From Pseudomonas sp. UMAB-08 (GTDB lineage Bacteria; Pseudomonadota; Gammaproteobacteria; Pseudomonadales; Pseudomonadaceae), in assembly GCF_900095225.1 (NCBI RefSeq), contig NZ_LT607414.1, positions 380,419 through 415,281 on the forward strand: DNA of 34,863 bases, in the 5' to 3' direction. The notes under the pieces were generated by a model that was not told where the DNA came from, ran no database searches, and saw only the letters and a program-made list of their open reading frames with translations. Shown here piece after piece: positions 27,015 through 34,863 of this stretch. The position numbers were made by a program, and so were the translations under genes. Position 1 is the stretch's first letter, and every line of letters starts with the position of its first letter.

Positions 27015-27629
27015 TCAGTCCTGTGCGCCCGGCAGGCGCACCTCGCCTTCTCTGGGTTGCACAGGCTTGGGCAGCGCAAGACGACTTTCCTTGCCGCGCA
27101 GCAGAGCCTCGGACCCGACGAGCAGGTCGATAGCGATGGGGCGTGGCGTGGCGGTCCAGGTCTTGCTGAAAAAACCAGTGGAAGTGACATCGACGCCTAT
27201 CTGATACAGCTTGGCGCTGCGCATCGGGTCCAGGTGGGCGTAGCCCACAGCGATACCGACCATCTTCGCGCCCTCAAGCCGAGGCAGACTCAACTGTTTG
27301 CTCTGACCTGGCTCGATGAACAGCCGCGTGAGGCCGATCATTCCGGTCGGTGCGCTGTTCATCAGCAGCAGGCTGCTCAGTTGTTGCGAACTGCCGGTGT
27401 AGGCCGAGAACGCACTGATCTGATCGAACTGCGTGACCACCACCAACAGGTTATGCGCCTGGCCGTCGTACTGATTGAGGTCGTTATCGGCGGTAAAGCT
27501 CAGCTCGATGGCGTTTTCGGTGTAGTCCCATTTGAGCTCGGTGAGGGCCTTTTGCTCGGGGGTAAGTTCCTGGGAGCTGCACGCGGTGAGCAGCAGACAA
27601 AGACTGAGCATTGCCCCGAAACACTTCAT
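27015..27629 (-). CDS. tssJ: TssJ, outer-membrane T6SS lipoprotein
   Basis: With ATG 27629 the product has 204 residues and starts with a clean lipoprotein signal, MKCFGAMLSLCLLLTAC, with Cys17 as the lipidated residue. The mature part has the transthyretin-like beta fold of TssJ, with NAIELSFTADNDLNQYDGQ near 38 and LVVVTQFDQ near 60. TssJ tethers TssM to the outer membrane. A GTG at 27656 overlaps the upstream stop as GTGA and would add nine residues, so translational coupling may use that start. Length is a little above the usual 160-190, with a polar C-terminal tail. Confidence 0.88.
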   Translation of the reverse strand: MKCFGAMLSLCLLLTACSSQELTPEQKALTELKWDYTENAIELSFTADNDLNQYDGQAHNLLVVVTQFDQISAFSAYTGSSQQLSSLLLMNSAPTGMIGLTRLFIEPGQSKQLSLPRLEGAKMVGIAVGYAHLDPMRSAKLYQIGVDVTSTGFFSKTWTATPRPIAIDLLVGSEALLRGKESRLALPKPVQPREGEVRLPGAQD

Positions 27630-27652
27630 GGATGACCCATTCATCAAGGCGC

Positions 27653-28057
27653 TCACGCCATCACCAGGACAGCGGTCTGGCTCGGCTGCGAAACCGTACC
27701 CATGGTGTTATTGGCGTTATGCATGGTCTGGCAAGTGACGCGCACAGCGGGCTTACCTCCAACCATGACTTTGCTGCTGCCATCAATGAAAATCATTTCA
27801 CCCTTTACCTTGCTGCTGGTGACGCCGCCGGCCACGCCCGCCTCATCACCACTGGTCATCAACACCTTGCTGGACATGTTCATCGCTGGCATGCCGTCTA
27901 CTAGCACTTCCATCACCAATCCACCCGGATCTGCGGCGCTGGTATCGGCAGTATTGGGATAAGGCAAAGGCACTGGCCCGGCTGGCGGGACCGGTGTCTT
28001 GCAGATATCGGGTACCGTGGACATTGCCATCGCACCGCCGTTATTGAGCATGTACAT
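27653..28057 (-). CDS. DUF4150 PAAR-like protein, T6SS spike tip
   Basis: The 134-residue protein belongs to the DUF4150 PAAR-like family, whose members cap the VgrG spike. Visible features are an N-terminal AMSTVPDICKTP, PLPYPNTADTS near 35, KVLMTSGDEAG near 65, and KVMVGGKPAVR near 97. There is no C-terminal toxin domain: the protein ends shortly after the tip fold. ATG 28057 has GGGGTGA upstream at good spacing; a GTG at 28069 overlaps the stop of the DUF3540 gene. It sits between DUF3540 and tssJ, so any effector carried by this tip must be encoded elsewhere or be delivered on VgrG or the pentapeptide proteins. Confidence 0.88.
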   Translation of the reverse strand: MYMLNNGGAMAMSTVPDICKTPVPPAGPVPLPYPNTADTSAADPGGLVMEVLVDGMPAMNMSSKVLMTSGDEAGVAGGVTSSKVKGEMIFIDGSSKVMVGGKPAVRVTCQTMHNANNTMGTVSQPSQTAVLVMA

Positions 28058-28065
28058 AATTGATC

Positions 28066-28713
28066 TCACCCCAGCTTGATGCTGTCGCCATCAATGGCAA
28101 CGCTACGTTGTGCATTCAGGTCCAGGGTATCGGCCTGGACGCTCCAGTCATCGCGCACGCGCTGGCGCAAGGAACCTGCATGGCATTCTTCATGGCCTTC
28201 GACCCGCCGGCGGCTATCGCCAAATCCCGCCTCGTGGCGCACGGCCTTTTCGCGGTGATACACGCTGTTGTCGTGGCGCTCGACCCAATGGTTCTCAAGG
28301 TGCTCGCCGCTCATGGCCAGGGTGCCGACATTCAGATTGGCACGCTGCATCTGCACACTGCCCTGCTCGGCACACACCCGTAACGCAATACCGGCGTCAA
28401 GGCTCACGCCGTCGCGAGCCTGAATGCTCAGCGCGCCTGCGGGCAGGCTCAAATGCAGGTCGCCATCCAAATGCATCCGCGCAGGTTGAGCGATGGCGCG
28501 TTCAAGCACGCTAAGGATGTAACCCCCTTGCGCGTCCAGGCTGACCAATACCTTGTCCCCCACTGCGGGATGCACCAGACAACCGAATGCGGGTTTTAGC
28601 CAATAGCGGCGGCCATCGCTGCTGACCACACCGAAACGCTCGCCATCCAGTGCGTTGACCTGTGCATGGCGTAATACAGCAGCGGCATCGCAATACTGCG
28701 GGGCTTCATTCAT
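28066..28713 (-). CDS. DUF3540 T6SS accessory protein
   Basis: The 215-residue protein fits the DUF3540 family found in vgrG-DUF2169-DUF3540-DUF4150 modules. An N-terminal beta domain (GERFGVVSSDGRRYWLKPAFG near 24-44 and VGDKVLVSLDAQGGYILSVL near 51) resembles a small OB-type fold. It is followed by repetitive beta strands (LHLSLPAGALSIQA, VDLDAGIALRV-like) like those of VgrG C-termini, then a charged tail. The exact role is unknown; an assembly or spike-accessory role is inferred from context. The ATG overlaps the stop of the pentapeptide gene as ATGA, and AGGAAA gives a good ribosome-binding site. Confidence 0.82.
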   Translation of the reverse strand: MNEAPQYCDAAAVLRHAQVNALDGERFGVVSSDGRRYWLKPAFGCLVHPAVGDKVLVSLDAQGGYILSVLERAIAQPARMHLDGDLHLSLPAGALSIQARDGVSLDAGIALRVCAEQGSVQMQRANLNVGTLAMSGEHLENHWVERHDNSVYHREKAVRHEAGFGDSRRRVEGHEECHAGSLRQRVRDDWSVQADTLDLNAQRSVAIDGDSIKLG

Positions 28714-29672
28714 CTCGAGTTTCCTAAAGAGGCAGGCCGCCATTGCTCGGCGGCGAGGCGTTCGGTATCAACAGGTTGGATGGCCTGGGGATTGCTCTGC
28801 TGCCAGTCGGCCTGGGTAAAATCAGCGGCATGGGCATTCATCCCTGTCACGTCGGCGGCGATGAACGAGGCCTGCGGTGCAAGCAGCGCCGTGCAATCGG
28901 CATAACGCAAAAGTGCGCGATCAAAGCGCGCTCCTGGCATCTGGGCGTCTGCCAGAATGGCCACCTCCAGAACGGCATCACTGAAATCTACCGAGTCAAA
29001 ATGGCTGGCATTGAACAGTGCGCCCTTGAGATTGGCACCGACAAAAGTCGGGACTGTGCCCGTACTGCGGTAGAACGAGGCGCCCTCTGCCTGCACGGTA
29101 TGAAAATCGGCCCCGTTCAAGGACGACTCATCGAAGGCACACTGCTGCAAGGACGCCAGACCGAAGCGTGCCTGATCGAGTTGGCAGTCGATCAGCCGGA
29201 CCTTCTCGAAATGCGCCGACTGTGCGTCAAGCCCCGTCAGATCACACTGGTTCCATTGGGATTTGCTCAACTTGGTTGCTGCCAGTCTGATGCGCGGTAA
29301 GCGGCACTCCAGGAGCGTGAAAGCCTGTAGCTGCGCACCCGACAGTTCCAGATCCTCGCCTTGACATTGCGCCCAGTAGGCCTTGTTCCAACGCACATTC
29401 TTGAACAGCGAGCCCTGCAATGAACACGCGTTAATGTGCAACGAATCCGCAGTACTGTCGGAGAAATTGGCGCCGTCCAGGCGGCAGTCTTTCCAATTGC
29501 TTTGGGTCAGAATTGCCCCGGTAAATTGCGCGCCACGCGCATCAACTTTTTCCAGCCGCGCGTTGCTCAAATTAACGCCACGATAGTCGCCACCCGCCAG
29601 ATTCAACTCTCGCAAGGGCTGCCAATCGGCGAGCAATTCCCTTAGACGCTCTGCACTTAATACCTCAAGCAT
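28710..29672 (-). CDS. Pentapeptide-repeat protein of the T6SS module
   Basis: This 320-residue protein is built mostly of pentapeptide repeats of the A(D/N)LXX type, from about residue 20 to 290, for example LNLAG, VNLSN ARLEK, AQFTG, ANFSD and ANLKG ALFNA. Such repeats fold into a right-handed quadrilateral beta helix. The overall design parallels the C-terminal half of the upstream DUF2169 protein, suggesting a duplication. The genetic setting points to a scaffold or adaptor for T6SS spike loading rather than the gyrase protection known from Qnr proteins. Its start overlaps the DUF2169 gene by eight bases, and its stop overlaps the DUF3540 start. Confidence 0.88.
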   Translation of the reverse strand: MLEVLSAERLRELLADWQPLRELNLAGGDYRGVNLSNARLEKVDARGAQFTGAILTQSNWKDCRLDGANFSDSTADSLHINACSLQGSLFKNVRWNKAYWAQCQGEDLELSGAQLQAFTLLECRLPRIRLAATKLSKSQWNQCDLTGLDAQSAHFEKVRLIDCQLDQARFGLASLQQCAFDESSLNGADFHTVQAEGASFYRSTGTVPTFVGANLKGALFNASHFDSVDFSDAVLEVAILADAQMPGARFDRALLRYADCTALLAPQASFIAADVTGMNAHAADFTQADWQQSNPQAIQPVDTERLAAEQWRPASLGNSR

Positions 29673-32259
29673 GAGTCAAGCTCTCCTTGAGTCGACAACG
29701 GGTCATCAATGCCTGCTCCAGGCGCACGCCACTGCCATGCACAGCGTCACTGGCCAGGCCATGCAAGTTGCTGCCACTGAGGTTGGTCTGCTCCAGGCAC
29801 ACCTTGCGCAAGCGGCCGTTAAGCAGATTGGCGCCAGACCAATCAGCGCGACTCAAGTCACATCCCGACAGATAGACACCTTGCGCCACCAGCTCAACAC
29901 CATCGGAATCACTCAGGTCGCAACGGGTCAGTAGCGCGTGGTTAAGCCGTGCGCCGCGCAGGCTGGCGTGATTCAGATCGGCGTCCTGAAAGCTGGCATC
30001 GGTCAGGTCGGCATCGTCTAGGCGCGCGCCCGGTAAAACGCAGTGACCGGCCAGACGCAGGTTTTGCAGATTGCACTCACGCAAGTCCAGATTGCGTCCC
30101 ACAACCTTGGCCAAATCGGCTTTGCTGAGGTTGGCGCGGCGCATGTCAGTCGCGTCCAGTGTGCAGTCGTAAAACTTGGCTTTGTGAAGGTTGCTGTCGG
30201 AAAGTACTGCGCCATTCAGGTCGCACTTATTCAGGTTCAGCTTGCTTAAATCAGCGTTGCTCAGGCTGGCATGGCTGAAACTGCACTCGCTGATGTGGGC
30301 CTGTTGCACATTCGACGCCGAACAATCAGCGGTTGAGAAGTCGCAAGACTGAGCGCGAATGCCCTGCAGATTGGTGCCTTTTAACAACGCATGCTTGAAC
30401 AATACCCGCTGCAGCAGCGCCTCTTCCAAGCGAGCATTACTCATATCCGCAGCGCTCAAATCGCAGTCGATAAACTGGCATTGGCTCATGTCTGCATCAA
30501 CCAGACGCGCACCGTTGAGTTGGCAATTCTCGAACAGGGTATTTTTTAGATCGGCCTTGCTCAGGTCGATGCCGGAAAGATCAAGGCTCTTTATCCGCAG
30601 CTCTTTAAGTGATCGCCCGGCTGTATGTAAGGCTTGTAAGCGCTCGCGGGTGAGGTCGCAATATTCGGCGGGGATGGGGACAGGGCCGAATTTGATTCGA
30701 TCAGCCGCCAACGCTTGGTTCAGGGCGTCTATTTTTTGTGTGATCAGCGTTTCGTTAGCCTGCGCACGCGCCGCACCCGCCGCCACTTGCTGGATGATGT
30801 CCGCTTTCTGGGCTGGCGGCAGGTCCAGTTGAGCCACGAGGTTCATGAGATCCACTTCGGGGGCCGGTTGACTCGCCAAGGCGAGGGTTTCCTCTACATC
30901 CAGCCCTACGCGAGTGATCGCATCCCGGGCGTAAGCCATGCCTTGAGCCCTGTCCCTAGCGAGCTGCGCCTCGATTTCATCGCGCAGCCCATCGGTAGAC
31001 AGCGTGTTGGCGGGCGATCCAGGCCGAGGCACAGGCGTTACCACCTCGATTCGGGCCGGGGGCGGATAGTCGTCGCGGTTGAACGGCTGATCCATACCCG
31101 TGGCCATGTCCTGGGCAATTTGAATGCTTTCTTCGTAGGCCGCAGACAATTCGGCATGCAGGACATCCGCGGCCGCACGCAGGCTGGCAAGCAGCGGCGC
31201 ATTGTCGAATGTCGGTGGTTCGGGGCTTGATACTTCATCCGGTTCAACCGGTGGGCTAGGCCAGAGCTGATCGATCCAGACTTGCGAGGCCAGTGATGGA
31301 TCACCCATTCGCTCGATGGCCAGTGCCAGCGTGGCGATATCCAGTGCGTCAATATCGAGCACCGGCACGGCGGCGCGGTAGAGCAACAAAACGCTTTGCG
31401 CCTCGGGGAACAGCCATACGGTATCCAAGTCCATTGGCATTTCAGTGATGGCCTGGGGCTTATCCGCCCGCTCAATAAACAGGCGTGGCCGCAAGCCAGG
31501 CAAGCGTCCGCTGACCTTCGCCTGGGTGGGGTGCATGCCCTCAATCGACCAGGCTTCATCACCCCGCCAATACCCGGTGGCGCATTGGTCCTGAGCCACT
31601 TCATCGAACCACCGGGCATCGGTGTCCAGGGGCAAAAAGGGCGAACGGTAGGCACGCCATTGCTCGTCCAGCGTGCCCATGAAGCAGCGCCTGCAAGCTG
31701 TTTGCGGTGGCAGTGGCATGAAGCTCGCAATGCCGGACCGGTCCTCGGGATCGAGAACAACGAGGTTTGCGGCTTCCAGTTGCGCCAGGGGCACGGAGTC
31801 TGCGGTATCTCTATTGGGGCAATGGCCTTTACCTGCGGGGTTATCCGGCCATTGGGCACCACCGTAGGCGTTCTCAAGCGTCAAGGGCAGGCAATCAATC
31901 TGTCCGGCTGCCACGGCCGACCAACCCAACAGGCCTTTGCGCCATTGCCGTGGTGGGAATACATGCAGGGTCTTGGCCAGTGCACCGATGCGTACCGATA
32001 CGGCCATACCGGCACGTTGCGCATCATTCAGGGCATAGGCGTGCCCCTGGACGGCAAACGTACCCCGGCTTTTTTGCAAACCGCTGTCTAGTATCTGCTT
32101 GCCCAGGCGCTCGCTGATCCAGGCCCACGTCTGGCCCGCTGGCATAATCGCGCCCCCGGCATCCACCAATAGCCCCACGGTCGTGACCAACATATGGCTA
32201 TCCCCATGCATTGCATTGGCAAGCATTACCAGGCTGGCACCTTCACACTTGAGCTGCAT
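29665..32259 (-). CDS. DUF2169-pentapeptide T6SS adaptor
   Basis: The 864-residue protein has an N-terminal DUF2169 domain (about 1-325), with LTLENAYGGAQWPDNPAGKG near 127 and GTLDEQWRAYRSPFLPLD near 195 as its conserved core. A helical linker rich in Ala, Glu and Gln follows (about 350-530), then pentapeptide repeats (about 554-860). DUF2169 proteins act as adaptors or chaperones that bring effectors to VgrG-PAAR tips. The ATG has GGAGAG four bases upstream and lies 45 bases after vgrG. Fusion of DUF2169 to a long pentapeptide helix is known in such modules, but the target effector is not evident here. Confidence 0.9.
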   Translation of the reverse strand: MQLKCEGASLVMLANAMHGDSHMLVTTVGLLVDAGGAIMPAGQTWAWISERLGKQILDSGLQKSRGTFAVQGHAYALNDAQRAGMAVSVRIGALAKTLHVFPPRQWRKGLLGWSAVAAGQIDCLPLTLENAYGGAQWPDNPAGKGHCPNRDTADSVPLAQLEAANLVVLDPEDRSGIASFMPLPPQTACRRCFMGTLDEQWRAYRSPFLPLDTDARWFDEVAQDQCATGYWRGDEAWSIEGMHPTQAKVSGRLPGLRPRLFIERADKPQAITEMPMDLDTVWLFPEAQSVLLLYRAAVPVLDIDALDIATLALAIERMGDPSLASQVWIDQLWPSPPVEPDEVSSPEPPTFDNAPLLASLRAAADVLHAELSAAYEESIQIAQDMATGMDQPFNRDDYPPPARIEVVTPVPRPGSPANTLSTDGLRDEIEAQLARDRAQGMAYARDAITRVGLDVEETLALASQPAPEVDLMNLVAQLDLPPAQKADIIQQVAAGAARAQANETLITQKIDALNQALAADRIKFGPVPIPAEYCDLTRERLQALHTAGRSLKELRIKSLDLSGIDLSKADLKNTLFENCQLNGARLVDADMSQCQFIDCDLSAADMSNARLEEALLQRVLFKHALLKGTNLQGIRAQSCDFSTADCSASNVQQAHISECSFSHASLSNADLSKLNLNKCDLNGAVLSDSNLHKAKFYDCTLDATDMRRANLSKADLAKVVGRNLDLRECNLQNLRLAGHCVLPGARLDDADLTDASFQDADLNHASLRGARLNHALLTRCDLSDSDGVELVAQGVYLSGCDLSRADWSGANLLNGRLRKVCLEQTNLSGSNLHGLASDAVHGSGVRLEQALMTRCRLKESLTHA

Positions 32260-32304
32260 CAGACTCTCCGCATCGTTTAAAGACCCATTGCCCTGTCACC
32301 TGTT

Positions 32305-34863
32305 TCAGGCAGCAGCGGGTGGGGGGGTGTCGGATGGAGCGCCAGCGTCGCCGGCTGCTTCGGCAACATTCAGCGCCGCCGCACCCAACTCCGCCTGGGC
32401 CACTACAATGAGCTGGCTGGCTGTTGCTACGGCGTCGATTGCTGCACTGCTTACGGGAGCCTCAACGAGCATTTTTGCAATCCCAAGATCAGGAACTACC
32501 GGAATAGACGGCACGATGACAGGATCCGAAATACTCTCCTTGCTCGATATCGAACCATCAGCAGCAATCGTGTTTTTTACATGCAGGGATTTTTCAAAAA
32601 AAACAGTTCCCATCACGTTTAAATCACCGTCGATATGGACCGTTCCACTGGAACAAATCTTTATACCGTCCTGGGTCAGGATTATTTTATTTTTACCCAC
32701 TTGAATCTCATGCACCACGCTGGTCGCATGAAGAAAATGCTTGGCTTTCTGCAAGGTTACTTCACTAGCGACTTCGCAGACTGCTGTTTGGTTTTTATGA
32801 TAAAAGGCAATATCTTCTTTTGCTTTCTGGGTTTTCTTTATGATTTCTGCAAAGTCCTTCTTCCAGAGAACAAACCCATAAGAAAACGCAGCCACTCCAA
32901 GTTTTATATCAGCACTCACTCCATTGAGCCCAACATTAAGATTCAAGCCGTTAGCAGCGATAGAACCTTTAACCCCACAAAAACTTGCCGCGAGGTCAAC
33001 CATCAGCGTCGTCTTTTTAGTTCGATGACTTATAGCATCGTAGAGGTCTGTAGCACCCAGAGCGCCAAGAACGATACCTTTGGTATTCAGGAAGGATTTC
33101 TGGCTAGCGGTAAAAAAGTTGCCGCCCAGCCTCGTTTCGTTAGAGCTACCTTCCACAAGTGGCTTCGGCGCACTTCCCCCGCCGATAGACAGCGTATATA
33201 CGCCAGGCACCTCATGTTTATAAGAACTGGACGCCAGCTGCATATGTTTGTCAGTGCGCAAATGCGCCCCACTGACATCGCCTTCGCCCAAGGTGAAACT
33301 ACAACCGGTAGAAGCGCCCATCTTCATCATCGGCCCGGACGGGCTGTCTTCCATTGCAAACAAATGCCCACCGGGGGTGCTCAAGCCACTTTGGGTCGCG
33401 TTGTCGCCGGTGACCACATTAGGGTTCTCGGAGTTGGGCACGCTACCAGTGATTACCGGCCGGTCTGGGTCGCCGCCCAAAAACGAAACCAGCACTTCCG
33501 TGCCTTTTAGCAGCGGGAAATTCATGCCATGGCTCGAACCGCTGGACAGCGTAGCCATGCGCAGCCATGCCGAGCCGCGAGTGGCGTTCTTTGCGCCGCT
33601 AATAAACGGAAAGCTGACTTTGTAGCAACCCTTGTCGTTAAGCAGTGGGCGACCGGTGTCTTCATCGCCATCCACTACCGCACTGAGCACACCCTGCACA
33701 TAGGGCCGGGGCGTCACGCAGGGTGCGCGGAACTGCACATCGCCGGGCAAGGCGATAAAACGGGTGTTGATACCCTGCCCCGGCCCTTCACCCTCCGAAC
33801 CCAGGCCCGGCAATGGTTGATAACCCTCATGGTGAACTTCAATAACCTGATAACCGGCATTGAACATCGGACGCGGATGGCCCACCAACAGCATCGGATA
33901 GCCCGCGCGCAAGCCCGTGGCTCGACCGCTGCCATGAAACTCCCGTTGGCGGCAACCAATGGCCTGGGCGCGGCGATCTGCCAACCATTGGCCCTGTTCG
34001 AGGGAACCGAAGTGCTCGCCATACAGCCCTTGCTCACCGATAAATACAGGCGAACTCGATACCGCCGTGCGTTGTTCGAGTGAGGCATCTGCCCCAAGGC
34101 TGGCACTTGCCACCGAGGCGTTGACCTCTAACTTCAACTGCGCGTTAGTTGCAGAGAAATCCTGTAGCGTGACCCCGGCCGCTTGCCGGACCAGCTTGCG
34201 CTCGAAGGTACGCGCCACCGCCAGGACCTGGCCTACATCCAGTTCCGAATCTTGACGACGATAGGTCAGAAGACTGGGAAGTTGCGGCTGGTAGCGTCTG
34301 TCGCCACAGAACACAAGCGCCTCTCCGTCAGGCCCCTGTTCAAAGAAGTAATACACCCCGAAATATTCAAGAAGACGTGAAATAAAGGCGAAACTCGTTT
34401 CTTCGAACTGGCAGGTAAAGGTCGCCTGAGTCAGCGGATCATCCGCCAGAGGCAGGCGGATATCGAAGTCATAAGCCGAACCCGGCAAACCGTTGATACC
34501 CGGCCCTTCGACATTAAGGTCAGCCAGTTTGAGCACGTCGCGAATCAGTTCCGGCAGGCTTTTGTCCAACCAGATTTCGGAAAAACGGAAATGACGCAAC
34601 TGCACGAAGCGCGGTTCCAGCACCACGCGGTAGTAGTAATAAAGAGAATCGGCGTCGAGATAATCGACCTCTGTTACCACACCCTGATAGGGATGCGGCA
34701 GCCCCAACGCGTCACTCAGGGTCAATACCGCGCGGTTGCCAAGCAGCGCCTCATCGTCGAACAAGGGATTGATCGTGGCCAAGCGGACCTCGAAACGATA
34801 CGGCTGAGAGAGCTTTTCCTCGCCCTGCCACTGCTGCACCCACAACGTTTCGAGCACGAGCGA
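32305..34863 (-). CDS. vgrG: VgrG (TssI) spike protein, 5' end outside the window
   Basis: The frame is open to the right edge, so the true start lies beyond it; 852 residues are visible. The first 350 or so form the gp27-like base (LSQPYRFEV at the start, FEETSFAFISRLLEYFGVYY near 150). The gp5-like OB domain follows (DTGRPLLNDKGCYKVSFPF, LLKGTEVLVSFLGGDPDRPV, ITGSVPNSENPNV). After about residue 530 comes an extension of roughly 300 residues: partly beta-helix-like (KNKIILTQDGIKICSSG), partly unfamiliar, ending in an Ala-rich tail with Pro. DNA from about 32,500 to 33,120 is clearly more AT-rich than the rest, suggesting a replaced C-terminal end. The gene heads the visible T6SS train. Confidence 0.93.
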   Translation of the reverse strand, partial: SLVLETLWVQQWQGEEKLSQPYRFEVRLATINPLFDDEALLGNRAVLTLSDALGLPHPYQGVVTEVDYLDADSLYYYYRVVLEPRFVQLRHFRFSEIWLDKSLPELIRDVLKLADLNVEGPGINGLPGSAYDFDIRLPLADDPLTQATFTCQFEETSFAFISRLLEYFGVYYFFEQGPDGEALVFCGDRRYQPQLPSLLTYRRQDSELDVGQVLAVARTFERKLVRQAAGVTLQDFSATNAQLKLEVNASVASASLGADASLEQRTAVSSSPVFIGEQGLYGEHFGSLEQGQWLADRRAQAIGCRQREFHGSGRATGLRAGYPMLLVGHPRPMFNAGYQVIEVHHEGYQPLPGLGSEGEGPGQGINTRFIALPGDVQFRAPCVTPRPYVQGVLSAVVDGDEDTGRPLLNDKGCYKVSFPFISGAKNATRGSAWLRMATLSSGSSHGMNFPLLKGTEVLVSFLGGDPDRPVITGSVPNSENPNVVTGDNATQSGLSTPGGHLFAMEDSPSGPMMKMGASTGCSFTLGEGDVSGAHLRTDKHMQLASSSYKHEVPGVYTLSIGGGSAPKPLVEGSSNETRLGGNFFTASQKSFLNTKGIVLGALGATDLYDAISHRTKKTTLMVDLAASFCGVKGSIAANGLNLNVGLNGVSADIKLGVAAFSYGFVLWKKDFAEIIKKTQKAKEDIAFYHKNQTAVCEVASEVTLQKAKHFLHATSVVHEIQVGKNKIILTQDGIKICSSGTVHIDGDLNVMGTVFFEKSLHVKNTIAADGSISSKESISDPVIVPSIPVVPDLGIAKMLVEAPVSSAAIDAVATASQLIVVAQAELGAAALNVAEAAGDAGAPSDTPPPAAA

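Noticed and set aside
28710..32259. Pentapeptide proteins as Qnr-like gyrase protection
   Set aside because: They are embedded in a vgrG-DUF2169-DUF3540-PAAR train, and one is fused to DUF2169, so a T6SS role is more likely.

Overview
The window looks like part of a Pseudomonas chromosome, probably from the P. fluorescens group. The GC content is fairly high, the denitrification gene order (norQ-norE-norF, norC-norB-norD, dnr-dnrP) is typically pseudomonad, TTGAY-N4-RTCAA boxes of the ANR/DNR type sit at near-constant distances from several starts, and the right half is a Pseudomonas-style type VI secretion (T6SS) operon. No rRNA, tRNA or CRISPR was seen.

Left half (1-17,140) handles nitric oxide (NO) and denitrification. 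From the left: the 5' part of moeA and moaB (molybdenum cofactor), pdxH, the NO-sensing sigma54 activator norR, and divergently ytfE (iron-centre repair). Then come a small membrane gene with nnrS, an unusual promoter region driving a 29-codon ORF and dnr-dnrP, the nor structural genes, an inserted AT-richer patch (11.4-12.5 kb) holding an IS110-type remnant, a lipoprotein with two EexN-like units and a gene fragment, then norF-norE-norQ, hemN, and a HemN paralogue without the radical-SAM cysteine motif.

Regulatory reading of the left half: two intergenic regions each carry three exact GGT-N7-ACC sites (NorR type) followed by a -24/-12 sigma54 promoter, with the same 40-bp gap between the last site and the promoter. 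One drives ytfE, the other the small ORF and dnr. Five ANR/DNR boxes precede pdxH, nnrS, norC, norQ and the hemN-like gene. The simplest inference is a cascade in which NO activates NorR, NorR raises Dnr, and Dnr switches on NO reductase, its maturation genes, heme synthesis and pdxH.

Right half (17,141-34,863) is one long leftward T6SS gene train that enters from beyond the right edge: vgrG (5' end outside the window), a DUF2169-pentapeptide protein, a pentapeptide protein, DUF3540, a DUF4150 PAAR-like protein, tssJ, tssK, tssL, tssM, and then a hybrid histidine kinase and a LuxR-type response regulator. Most junctions overlap by 1-17 bases, so the two-component genes are translationally coupled to tssM. 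The sheath, baseplate and ClpV genes are not in the window.
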